The notes under the pieces are model-generated. The model made no database searches and had not been told where the DNA came from. It was given only the letters and a program-made list of their open reading frames with translations. Made by a program: the position numbers and the translations under genes. A stretch of DNA of 11,344 nt from JBCDCU01 sp039180865 (lineage in GTDB: Bacteria; Pseudomonadota; Alphaproteobacteria; Rhizobiales; JACESI01), in the NCBI GenBank assembly GCA_039180865.1, contig JBCDCZ010000143.1:1-11344 (forward strand), given 5' to 3'. Each line of letters opens with the position of its first letter. Position 1 is the first letter of the stretch. This document shows, piece by piece, positions 1 through 6,605 of the stretch.

Positions 1-109
1 CAGCGTTGTCACCGAATGCCTCCGCCAGTCGATTGACCGGCGAATGGACGTCGAACATCGTGCCATATGCGTCGAAAACGACTGCCTTAACCCCTGAAAT
101 GCTTGCCAT
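1..109 (-). CDS. HAD-superfamily hydrolase, haloacid dehalogenase type II-like (partial, N-terminus only)
   Basis: Only the first 36 codons lie in the window; the gene runs off the left edge. The protein opens M-A-S-I-S-G-V-K-A-V-V-F-D-A-Y-G-T-M-F-D-V. This is HAD motif I (hydrophobic strand, then DxxGT) with Asp13 as the predicted nucleophile. The form D-A-Y-G-T-x-F-D-V is typical of (S)-2-haloacid dehalogenases, which hydrolyse 2-haloalkanoic acids to 2-hydroxyacids. The start is the ATG at 109, with a GGAGGCGAGG Shine-Dalgarno stretch about 7 bases upstream. The gene follows the 75-residue small protein on the same strand after 138 bases. Many HAD proteins with this motif act on other substrates, and motifs II-IV are outside the window, so dehalogenase activity is inference from the first motif alone. 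Confidence 0.8.
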   Translation of the reverse strand, partial: MASISGVKAVVFDAYGTMFDVHSPVNRLAEAFGDNA

Positions 110-230
110 GTCTTTGCCTCGCCTCCCCGACTTCTCCAGCCGGGCTTTCCGCCCCTAAGCGGCGACACCCCCATTTAGGCAAGCCGCGCTCTTCGGACCG
201 CTAAAAAGCATGACGGCATCTTTAAGGCAA

Positions 231-258
231 TCCGCGATCTTCAGGAATCAATCGCGGA
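231..258 (-). terminator. Hairpin at the end of the acetylation-module genes, possible weak terminator
   Basis: TCCGCGAT (231-238) and ATCGCGGA (251-258) form a perfect 8-bp inverted repeat with a 12-base loop. On the minus-strand transcript it spans the stop codon (248-250) of the 75-residue protein. No run of U follows, so it is not a classic intrinsic terminator. It could stabilise the 3' end or be chance. Confidence 0.35.
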
Positions 259-475
259 CCATGACACTTACGTGATACCGGATTTCCTCGGTTATTGCGC
301 TCAAACCAATGTCTTCCATTGCGCTTGCCCAGGCTTCGGCTCCGGCGACGATCGCATCACTCAGATCTCCGGGCGGAAGATCATAAGACCAGGTCACGAA
401 ATAATCAGCGTTGAAAGCGGCAAGACACAGCGTGGCAACTGAGAAGATGATCAGATTTTCAAGAAATACCTTCAT
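248..475 (-). CDS. Small exported or membrane protein of 75 residues, unknown function
   Basis: I do not recognise this protein. It begins MKVFLENLIIFSVATLCLAA, one hydrophobic segment (about residues 3-21) that would serve as a signal peptide or single membrane anchor. An acidic, partly amphipathic tail of about 50 residues follows (around D-L-S-D-A-I-V-A-G-A-E-A-W-A), ending in V-M-V-R-D. I chose the ATG at 475 because TGAGG (488-484) sits 8 bases before it. That Shine-Dalgarno overlaps the TGA stop of the MBOAT gene (486-488), so translation is probably coupled. An upstream in-frame extension to 553 would overlap the MBOAT end and give an Arg/Ser-rich N-terminus, which looks spurious. The 10-base spacing from the MBOAT gene suggests an accessory partner of the O-acyltransferase module, but that is inference. 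Confidence 0.6.
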   Translation of the reverse strand: MKVFLENLIIFSVATLCLAAFNADYFVTWSYDLPPGDLSDAIVAGAEAWASAMEDIGLSAITEEIRYHVSVMVRD

Positions 476-485
476 GTCAGATGCC

Positions 486-1880
486 TCAGAACTGGAAATA
501 GATGAACGGCGCGACCTCCTCAGGCGCGACCCACTGAATAATGACGAGTGCAAGCGAGAAAGTTAAAACACGAAACGCCAGCGAGCTGTTTGCGAGGAGC
601 AGAGCGCACTGCCGGCCAGCGGTTTGCGGCAGGAACTGACCGATAAGCCCGAGCGAGAGAAGACACAGTGTGCCCGTCGTCGCGAGCCCTTCCGATGGCC
701 GGAATGCAACCAAGCCTGATACAAAATCACCGGCGGCAAAGATCGTTTCACTGCGAAACAGGATCCACAAAAACGTGACGAAATGAAATGTCAGTACAAT
801 TCCGATCCAGGGAGCGAGCGACAATCTGCCGGACATGGCGCGCTCGGCGACAAGGCCCAAGCCATGCAAAAGCCCCCACAGAACAAACGTCCAATTCGCA
901 CCGTGCCAGATGCCGCCAAGAAGCATCGTCAGTATCAAGTTGCGCGCTGTCAAAAGCGCGCTCCCACGGTTTCCACCAAGCGGGATATAGAGATAGTCCC
1001 GAAGCCAAGTCGAAAGCGACATGTGCCAACGGCGCCAGAAATCCCGCAATCCGTTCGCGCGGTATGGCTGGTTAAAGTTTCCACGGAACCGGTAGCCGAG
1101 AAGAGCGGCAACGCCGATTGCAATGTCGCTGTAACCGGAAAAATCGCAATAGATCTGGATGGAATAGGCGTAAGCCGCCAGCAGAAGATCTGCGCTTCCA
1201 TAGGCAGCAGGGTCGAAAAAAACGGGATCTGCGATTTCGGCTGCGAGGTAATTCGCGATCACCATTTTCTTGAAAAGCCCAAGCACGATCAGAAAGAGAC
1301 CAGTGGCCGCAAGCAATCGCGTCAGTCGCGGTGGCCGTTTGAGCTGCGGAAGAAAATCGTGCGCTCTGACGATCGGGCCAGCGACGAGTTGCGGAAAGAA
1401 AGACAGGTAGAGCGCAACTTCGAAAGGTGACCGTTCGGCTTCAATGCGCCCGCGATAAATGTCCGCGACATATGAGATACCCTGGAATGTAAAAAAGGAT
1501 ATGCCGACGGGAAGGATCAATTCGAATAGCGGAACATCGCGCTCCAGTCCGACGGCGAAAAGAAAATCCGACAGCGATTGCAAGAACCAGCCGAGATATT
1601 TGAACAAAGCGAGAATTGAGAGGTTGATGGCAACGGCCAGGACCAGCCAGAGCTTTTTCCGGTTTTCCGTAGTTTCTGATGCGATCAGACGGCCTGCGGT
1701 GTAATTCACCAATGAACTGAGGGCCAGCAGCCCGCAAAACCGCCAATCCCAGTAGCCATAGAAGATGTAGCTTGCGAGAAGCAGAAAGTGTTTGCGGGCG
1801 AGCGGTCTGGCAACTGCCAGCCAGCTAACGGCAAAAACGATCAAAAAGAAGATGCCGAAATCGACCGTCGGAAATAGCAT
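486..1880 (-). CDS. MBOAT-family O-acyltransferase (AlgI/PatA/DltB-like)
   Basis: A 464-residue multi-pass inner-membrane protein of the membrane-bound O-acyltransferase family. The family moves acyl groups, usually acetyl, across the membrane for O-acylation of alginate, cellulose, peptidoglycan or teichoic acid. The hallmarks are visible: S-Y-I-F-Y-G-Y-W-D-W near 37-46, FFPQLVAGPIVR (161-172), DFWRRWHMSLSTWLRDYLY (280-298) with conserved His286, GGIWHGANW (322-330) with the catalytic-type His326, and the C-terminal P-F-I-Y-F-Q-F typical of AlgI-like members. The length matches AlgI-type proteins. The start is the ATG at 1878-1880, with an AAGGGG ribosome-binding site 5 bases upstream that lies inside a hairpin. 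The preceding gene is a membrane-anchored SGNH protein 118 bases upstream, the usual periplasmic partner. The acceptor polymer cannot be identified. Confidence 0.93.
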   Translation of the reverse strand: MLFPTVDFGIFFLIVFAVSWLAVARPLARKHFLLLASYIFYGYWDWRFCGLLALSSLVNYTAGRLIASETTENRKKLWLVLAVAINLSILALFKYLGWFLQSLSDFLFAVGLERDVPLFELILPVGISFFTFQGISYVADIYRGRIEAERSPFEVALYLSFFPQLVAGPIVRAHDFLPQLKRPPRLTRLLAATGLFLIVLGLFKKMVIANYLAAEIADPVFFDPAAYGSADLLLAAYAYSIQIYCDFSGYSDIAIGVAALLGYRFRGNFNQPYRANGLRDFWRRWHMSLSTWLRDYLYIPLGGNRGSALLTARNLILTMLLGGIWHGANWTFVLWGLLHGLGLVAERAMSGRLSLAPWIGIVLTFHFVTFLWILFRSETIFAAGDFVSGLVAFRPSEGLATTGTLCLLSLGLIGQFLPQTAGRQCALLLANSSLAFRVLTFSLALVIIQWVAPEEVAPFIYFQF

Positions 1881-1882
1881 GC

Positions 1883-1901
1883 GTGCCCCTTATCGGGGCA
1901 C
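1883..1901 (-). promoter_or_regulatory. Hairpin sequestering the MBOAT ribosome-binding site
   Basis: On the minus-strand mRNA, GUGCCCC-GAUAA-GGGGCAC forms a perfect 7-bp, GC-rich stem with a 5-base loop. It ends 2 bases before the MBOAT AUG (1880). The only good Shine-Dalgarno, AAGGGG, is split between the loop and the 3' arm and would be occluded when folded. No U-run follows, so a terminator role is unlikely. A translational control element is the natural reading, but this is inference. Confidence 0.5.
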
Positions 1902-1998
1902 TCTTAAACGGAATGGAAAAATTGCAAAGTCGGAGAACGACAGACCAGTGTCACCTTGGGCGCATATCTGACACCAATTACGTGCCTAAAGCGGATTG

Positions 1999-3795
1999 CT
2001 ATTGGTTGAAGGCAACAATCTGTGGCCTGTCGACGATACCTTTGAGCTTTTTGACAAACGCTCTGGCGCTTTGCTGATAGCCACGTGCCGTCAAATGAAC
2101 CCGGTCTTTCGCTGCAAGCGGCGGGTTGGCGCGTGCCCATTGATCGATGGAGCAAGGACCACCCATCGCTTCTTCCCAATTCCAGTAGAGCGCGCCGTTG
2201 CGGCTGGCAATTTCCTTAAGGCTGTCACGGACTTCACTGAGTTTCGGCGGCACCCGCCAACCATTGCAAAGATGACGCGCAGAGCCTGTGCGGCGAGCAC
2301 CAGCGGCCGGACCAAGAAGCATAAGATCCGCTTCGGGTGCTGCTGCGCTGACGAGATCAACCACGCCTTGAACCGTGCGCTTGTAGACTTGCGCGTTCAG
2401 GTGGTCGTTAAACCCTTCATTGGTGCCGTAACCGAGAATGATCAATTGGGGATCAAGACGCTCAATATCGCGCTGGACTAGGCTGCGATCCCAGGATCCG
2501 GGTAGCTTCGCTGTGGCCCCGATGATCCCGAAGTTCACATACCTAACACCTGGCGTATCGCGACCGCTTGACCAATGCAAAACTGAGGTTTCGCCACCAC
2601 CAGCCGGTTGAACGGAGAGCGTTTCACCCTTGGCTTCGAGGCGAACGGCTTTCGACCCGATCTTGTCTGCCTTGGCGTTGAAGACTGTTTCCTTACCGCC
2701 GGAACTGATTTTGACTTTTCCCTGTTTCGGGCCGGTAAGAACGGTGACCTCGGCCCAATCGAATGCACCGTTTTTGCTCTTCAGCGTCATGACGGCGTTT
2801 TGCGACGATGCCGAAACGCGGACGCCTGACACACCATAGGCGCCTGCTCTATCGCGTAAACTGTTTGATGCTTTCCAAGGACCGCTTGACGCAAGCGTGA
2901 CACCATCGGCCTGGGCATATTTAAACGCATTGGCTGGAACGACAGCGCCGCGGCCGGCATCCCCGAACCGCTCTTGCAGCGCGCGCCGGATACCGCGGCT
3001 GAAGCTGTCGGACGCCACATGGCTGTCGCCAATATGAACGATTGTCACCGGCTCAGACCGTGTCCCGGCTTCGATGTCGCGGAGCGCTGTCGCAAATGCC
3101 GGGTTCGCAGTCGACCGGTCACGACTAGCAAGACGAGGAAGATCTGGCCTTGGCCGCGGGATCACTTTTCCAGCTTCGGCAACGATCGCTTCATCGGTTT
3201 CCATGATATCATCAATTTCCGCGCGGAGCGCCGCCTCTTCCTCAATACGGATTTCGGCTTTGGCACGCGCGATTTCCTGATTTGGCAAACGCGCATTCTT
3301 AACTGGTGCAGCGATATCCGGGCGATCCCCTTTCGCGCTCGCGACACCTGTCAACGTGTTCGTCTTCGCAACGATCTGATCAACCGTCGGGATTTTCGGC
3401 ACCGAGATCTCGTGCAGCATGTAAATGCCAAGCAATCCGGCATTCACGAATACCGAGATAGACAAAAAGGCCGCCATGGCAAGACGTGATCTCTGCTTGC
3501 CGTCCTGATCCCCACCGTTGTCAATTCGTGTGATCATCGGCCCGCAATCCTCGCGGCCGAGTGTTGAGACGGCTGCATTGTAAACAAGGGGCGGTTCGAC
3601 GGGTGCGCCCTGAACGGCGAGCACATAGCCGCCGTTGGAGAGGACGGGCTGATGAACATGAACCGGCGACAATGATGTTGTTTCTGGAGAGATCTGCGCC
3701 GGGACGTCCTCGCCCTCACCGCGCTTTGTCTTGCCAAGTGGATCAAACTCTCCGACCTTTGGAAGAGTTTGGACACCCCTACTCGATACACCCAT
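1999..3795 (-). CDS. Membrane-anchored SGNH/GDSL hydrolase-fold protein, probable O-acetyltransferase or acetylesterase
   Basis: The protein has 598 residues counted from the ATG at 3795. Layout: a roughly 100-residue cytoplasmic N-terminal region; one membrane span (about 104-127); a charged helical or coiled-coil linker (about 170-210); then a periplasmic SGNH domain. Block I is V-H-I-G-D-S-H (Ser258 as nucleophile), block III is G-Y-G-T-N-E (Asn459) and block V is D-R-V-H-L-T (Asp564, His567), so the catalytic triad is complete. About 195 residues separate blocks I and III. The second half of that gap looks beta-rich, resembling Ape1-type peptidoglycan O-acetylesterases, where a carbohydrate-binding module is inserted at this place (family knowledge; not confirmed by structure). 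With the MBOAT gene downstream it probably forms a PatA/PatB- or AlgI/AlgX-like pair. The start is uncertain. An in-frame GTG lies at 3810 and neither it nor 3795 has a clear ribosome-binding site; an internal ATG at 3537 has GAGG 11 bases upstream. Confidence 0.85.
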   Translation of the reverse strand: MGVSSRGVQTLPKVGEFDPLGKTKRGEGEDVPAQISPETTSLSPVHVHQPVLSNGGYVLAVQGAPVEPPLVYNAAVSTLGREDCGPMITRIDNGGDQDGKQRSRLAMAAFLSISVFVNAGLLGIYMLHEISVPKIPTVDQIVAKTNTLTGVASAKGDRPDIAAPVKNARLPNQEIARAKAEIRIEEEAALRAEIDDIMETDEAIVAEAGKVIPRPRPDLPRLASRDRSTANPAFATALRDIEAGTRSEPVTIVHIGDSHVASDSFSRGIRRALQERFGDAGRGAVVPANAFKYAQADGVTLASSGPWKASNSLRDRAGAYGVSGVRVSASSQNAVMTLKSKNGAFDWAEVTVLTGPKQGKVKISSGGKETVFNAKADKIGSKAVRLEAKGETLSVQPAGGGETSVLHWSSGRDTPGVRYVNFGIIGATAKLPGSWDRSLVQRDIERLDPQLIILGYGTNEGFNDHLNAQVYKRTVQGVVDLVSAAAPEADLMLLGPAAGARRTGSARHLCNGWRVPPKLSEVRDSLKEIASRNGALYWNWEEAMGGPCSIDQWARANPPLAAKDRVHLTARGYQQSARAFVKKLKGIVDRPQIVAFNQ

Positions 3796-4052
3796 AACGA
3801 GACCACACACACACTATACGGAGCGGTCCGACCCCATTCGGACAAGCGCTCGACCACACCTCGAAAGCGATGCGCAACATCGCCTTCACACCATGCGTGC
3901 GATTCTGGACTCATTAGTTTTAAGAACGGGTTAAGCATAACCCATGACGCCGCATTCTGCGGTTCCCCAACCATTTCAAGGTCCGTCCCAGCTCTTATGT
4001 CACCTGCGAATTTGACCCCTCAAACTCGCGGAATTCAGCGCTTTCTGCGGTA
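3796..4052 (-). other. Intergenic leader of the SGNH-MBOAT genes
   Basis: Roughly 250 bases with no convincing gene; the open frames crossing it have no recognisable protein character. It contains a CtrA-type box (3920-3934), a GGGTTA-AGCA-TAACCC hairpin (3928-3943) overlapping that box, and a CACACACACAC dinucleotide tract (3804-3814) just before the chosen start of the SGNH gene. A small GCGGT/ACCGC hairpin (4047-4060) overlaps the stop codon of the upstream DUF459 gene. It has no U-run, so the genes on either side may or may not be transcriptionally separated. Confidence 0.5.
3920..3934 (-). promoter_or_regulatory. CtrA-type binding box, TTAA-N7-TTAA
   Basis: The sequence TTAA-GAACGGG-TTAA matches the alphaproteobacterial CtrA consensus TTAA-N7-TTAA exactly. 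On the minus strand it reads TTAACCC-GTTC-TTAA, keeping the TTAAC extension often preferred. It lies 125 bases before the SGNH start at 3795, at a plausible distance for a promoter of that gene. A short AT-rich motif can occur by chance. Confidence 0.5.
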
Positions 4053-4970
4053 TCAACCGCGATTATCTTTCGGCGGCTTGTCGTCTTCCGACGATGAGTC
4101 AGCAGCCTCATACTCTCCGTTCCGTGCAGCAACATCAGCGCGGATTTGGGCTTCAACCGGTGCCGTGAACCTGCGATATCCTTCCGGCGTAAAATGCACA
4201 CCATCCCGGGCACGAAGCTTCACTTTTCGTCCGCCCTCGTCGCGACCGAACTGCGAATAGGTTCCATTATCATCTGCAGATACGGTCCAAGTATCCACAT
4301 AACGCACGCCATGATGCTCCATGCGCTCGCGCGCCAATTGATTGATGTACTCATAATCTTCGCGCAATTTATCGCGTTTGACAATCGGGAGCCCCATCCA
4401 ATAGACGGCCACGTCCTCCGACTTAAGCGCGAGAACCATATCGTCGATACGCTTGGTGTAATGCTCGACCCAGCCTTCGGTCTGATAATGGTGCCGCTTT
4501 CCCTTCAATCGGATTGACTGCATATCGTTGCCGCCAAACATCAGGACTGCGATCTCAAAACCGCCTTTGCGGGCGAGCCTGAGCACCTGTTTGGGCCAGT
4601 TGAAACGGTCCGAACGGACTATCCCGGTATTCACCCGCGCTTCCTGTATAACCTCGAAATTCGGGTCTTCGCTGCCCTTCAAATTCTGGTAAAGGCCCTG
4701 CCAGGCGCCAACGCCAAGGGAGTCGCCCAAGACGACAATCCTATAACCACCTTCTGGCGCTGCCTTCTTGATGTAAGGCGGCGTTTTTGACTCAGGTTCG
4801 CCTGATGGCGAGAATTGCTCGCCGGAATTTGCTGGAGCCTGATCGGATACCTTGTCCGTCGGCGCAGCATAGGCAGTTGAACCAAACGCGGTTGCTGCTA
4901 TCGAGAGCACCAATGCTCCTGCGAGAAGAAATCTGTGCCCGGCGTTAATCACTGGATAGAGTCGTGTCAT
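4053..4970 (-). CDS. Secreted SGNH/GDSL hydrolase of the DUF459 type
   Basis: A 305-residue exported protein. A signal peptide is clear: basic start, hydrophobic core at about 13-33, and an A-Y-A-A cleavage site near 35/36. A low-complexity Pro/Ser/Glu linker (about 37-70) precedes the SGNH domain. Block I is V-V-L-G-D-S-L (GDSL 82-85, nucleophile Ser84), block III is F-G-G-N-D (146-149, Asn148) and block V is D-G-V-H-F-T (Asp256, His259). All triad and oxyanion residues are present, so an active esterase or acetyltransferase is expected in the periplasm. The C-terminus is acidic and Ser-rich. The start is the ATG at 4970; AAGGA is only 1 base upstream, and an in-frame stop 9 bases further back excludes any longer start. 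It precedes the SGNH-MBOAT pair on the same strand by 257 bases, so it probably works on the same acylated envelope polymer (inference). Confidence 0.85.
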   Translation of the reverse strand: MTRLYPVINAGHRFLLAGALVLSIAATAFGSTAYAAPTDKVSDQAPANSGEQFSPSGEPESKTPPYIKKAAPEGGYRIVVLGDSLGVGAWQGLYQNLKGSEDPNFEVIQEARVNTGIVRSDRFNWPKQVLRLARKGGFEIAVLMFGGNDMQSIRLKGKRHHYQTEGWVEHYTKRIDDMVLALKSEDVAVYWMGLPIVKRDKLREDYEYINQLARERMEHHGVRYVDTWTVSADDNGTYSQFGRDEGGRKVKLRARDGVHFTPEGYRRFTAPVEAQIRADVAARNGEYEAADSSSEDDKPPKDNRG

Positions 4971-5309
4971 GTCCTTGATTTACTCTTACCTGTTGCATGC
5001 TCGTTGTTGCTGGCACCCGGTTTCATCGAGAGTTTCGCTCCCTTCCGCATTATCATATTAAATGAAAGTGCAGCACATCCGGCACCCAAATTTCCTGTTC
5101 CGTTAGGATCAATCAGCTTTTTTGGTCTTGCCCGTGTGTGCTGCAAAACCTAGGCCTTAAGTCTATAAGGTGTTTGGGGTGGCCCGCAAGGCGCGCCGTA
5201 CCAGATTCATCTTTACATGTGCGAAGCTGAACGGAAACTGAGCAGAAACCGGAACCATCAAGTTTTCCGCTCAGATCAAAAAATCGACCACCGGGAGTGT
5301 TAGACCAAG
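4971..5309. other. Divergent intergenic region between the DUF459 hydrolase and hugZ-like genes
   Basis: These 339 bases contain no convincing coding frame. Toward the DUF459 gene a GATAAT -10-like hexamer lies at 5054-5049 without a good -35. A 9-bp inverted repeat, TGCAGCACA (5069-5077) with TGTGCTGCA (5137-5145), is separated by 59 bases. CCTTA-N6-TAAGG sits at 5155-5170. I found no recognisable Irr/ICE box, IRO box or Fur box that would show haem or iron control of the hugZ-like gene. Confidence 0.45.
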
Positions 5310-6089
5310 ATGTCGGAAATGGACGAGCCTAAGAATGTTTTGCGCGAAACCGATAAGGAAGCCATCGCGCTTGCACGGACACTTCTCCTGGAGGCACGAT
5401 CCGGTGCGCTGGCGAGCCTAGAGGCGTCAAGCGGACATCCCTTGGCAAGCCGGGTAAGCCTGTCGAATGACAGCGATGGGGCGCCACTCATTCTGGTTTC
5501 CGAACTTTCCGACCATACACCGGCACTTCGCGCCGATCCGAGGGCATCTTTGCTTGTTGGACGGGAGGGTAAAGGCGATCCCCTCGCCCACGCTCGTATG
5601 ACTGTTTATTGCCGTGCCGAACAACTCGATCCCAAAGGCCCGGATCATCTCCGTGCGCGCCGACGGTTTCTCGCTCGCCATCCGAAGGCTGAACTCTATG
5701 TCGATTTCGGCGATTTTTACTTCTTCCGTCTTAACGTGGAAAAGGCGAGCCTTAATGGCGGCTTCGGGAAGGCCTACCATCTCACGCAGGAGAACCTCCT
5801 TGGTCTCGCCCATCCGAGCCTCTCAGCATTTGACGAGATGGAATCCGCGGTCGTAGCCCATATGAACGAGGATCACGCAGACGCCGTTACCGATTACGCA
5901 CGCGCTTTCGGAAAGCGGAAAGGCTCAGATTGGAAGATGGCGGGCCTTGATCCTCGAGGCATCGATCTGACGCTGGGCGATGAAACGCTCAGGATCGACT
6001 TTGAGCGCGATCTGGAAAGCCCGGACGAAATCCGGCCCATGCTTATTGTGATGGCAAAGCGTGCCAGAGCGGAGCACGATCCATCTTAG
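5310..6089 (+). CDS. HugZ-family haem-utilisation / pyridoxamine 5'-phosphate oxidase-like protein with DUF2470 domain
   Basis: 259 residues. Residues about 15-155 match the split-barrel, flavin-binding-like fold of the PNPOx superfamily: an L-L-x-E-A-R-S-G-A-L-A-S-L start, P-L-A-S-R-V-S, L-S-D-H-T-P-A-L-R-A-D-P-R-A-S-L-L, then Y-V-D-F-G-D-F-Y-F-F-R-L and N-G-G-F-G-K-A-Y. Residues about 172-255 form a DUF2470-type domain opening with H-M-N-E-D-H-A-D-A (184-192). The two-domain order and length fit HugZ-family proteins, some of which (Helicobacter HugZ) bind and degrade haem; others are of unknown function. Cytoplasmic, no signal peptide. The start is the ATG at 5310, with GGGAG 12 bases upstream; a second ATG follows at codon 4. 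It is convergent with the DUF971 gene 34 bases downstream. Haem oxygenase activity is not proven by sequence. Confidence 0.85.
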   Translation: MSEMDEPKNVLRETDKEAIALARTLLLEARSGALASLEASSGHPLASRVSLSNDSDGAPLILVSELSDHTPALRADPRASLLVGREGKGDPLAHARMTVYCRAEQLDPKGPDHLRARRRFLARHPKAELYVDFGDFYFFRLNVEKASLNGGFGKAYHLTQENLLGLAHPSLSAFDEMESAVVAHMNEDHADAVTDYARAFGKRKGSDWKMAGLDPRGIDLTLGDETLRIDFERDLESPDEIRPMLIVMAKRARAEHDPS

Positions 6090-6123
6090 ATCAGTTCTGC
6101 AATCAAAGTGGCGATAAAATGGA

Positions 6124-6480
6124 CTAGCGCGTCAGCCCCTTTCGCGCGAGTTCAGCAAGGTAGCCGTTCCACTTTTCATCGAACTCATCACCGAGCTCAC
6201 GCAGATACGTCCAGGAGAAAATCCCAGTATTGTGGAGGTCGGTGAACGTGATCCGGACAGCGTAATTGCCGACAGGCTCGACCTGCATGATCTCTACGTC
6301 CTTCTTTCCCGGCACTGTTTTGCGCTCTGACGGTGAATGGCCCTGCACTTCGGCAGATGGGCTGGTGACGCGCAGATATTCCGCGGAAAGTGCGTGCCGA
6401 ACACCGTCGTTGAAGGAAACCGTCAGGATCCGTTTATCCTCAGAAACCCTGAGTTCCGTCGGCCAAACCTCATCTGCCAT
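6124..6480 (-). CDS. DUF971 (gamma-butyrobetaine-hydroxylase-like N-terminal domain) protein
   Basis: A 118-residue single-domain protein. It shows the family pattern: W-P-T-E-L-R-V (6-12), L-T-V-S-F-N-D-G (19-26), L-S-A-E-Y-L-R-V (31-38), a Q-V-E-P-V-G-N-Y-A-V-R-I-T-F segment, D-L-H-N-T-G-I-F-S-W (81-90) and Y-L-R-E-L-G (92-97). The same domain is found N-terminal in gamma-butyrobetaine dioxygenases and fused to some ApbC/Mrp Fe-S scaffold proteins; alone it has no established activity. It contains no cysteine, so the zinc site of the eukaryotic dioxygenase domain is absent. I chose the ATG at 6480 because AGGTGAG lies about 7 bases upstream and family members start this way; a TTG at 6510 would extend it by 10 residues but has no ribosome-binding site. 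It is divergent from pncB across 125 bases with no clear promoter or operator. Confidence 0.85.
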   Translation of the reverse strand: MADEVWPTELRVSEDKRILTVSFNDGVRHALSAEYLRVTSPSAEVQGHSPSERKTVPGKKDVEIMQVEPVGNYAVRITFTDLHNTGIFSWTYLRELGDEFDEKWNGYLAELARKGLTR

Positions 6481-6605
6481 AAACCTGCTCACCTTCTCCG
6501 CTTGATACAAACACAGTCACATTCGCCCATAAATCGGTTGCCTTTCGGCCATTCTCTTGGCTTACTCCCCGCATATCCGGCGACACCCCCCATTGCAAGG
6601 CCGTC

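Noticed and set aside
783..1430. Long plus-strand open frame (215 codons) inside the MBOAT gene
   Set aside because: It lies antisense to a strongly recognised MBOAT protein, has an Arg/Lys/Gln-rich non-globular translation and no ribosome-binding site.
3534..3974. Minus-strand open frame of 146 codons spanning the SGNH leader
   Set aside because: It overlaps the SGNH gene's N-terminus in another frame, has no ribosome-binding site or recognisable domain, and the competing frame has more natural codon use.
161..6590. The 12-base word GGCGACACCCCC occurring at 161-172 and at 6579-6590, each followed by ATT and GCAAG
   Set aside because: Only two short copies in unrelated contexts, with no terminal repeats or mobile gene; most likely coincidence.
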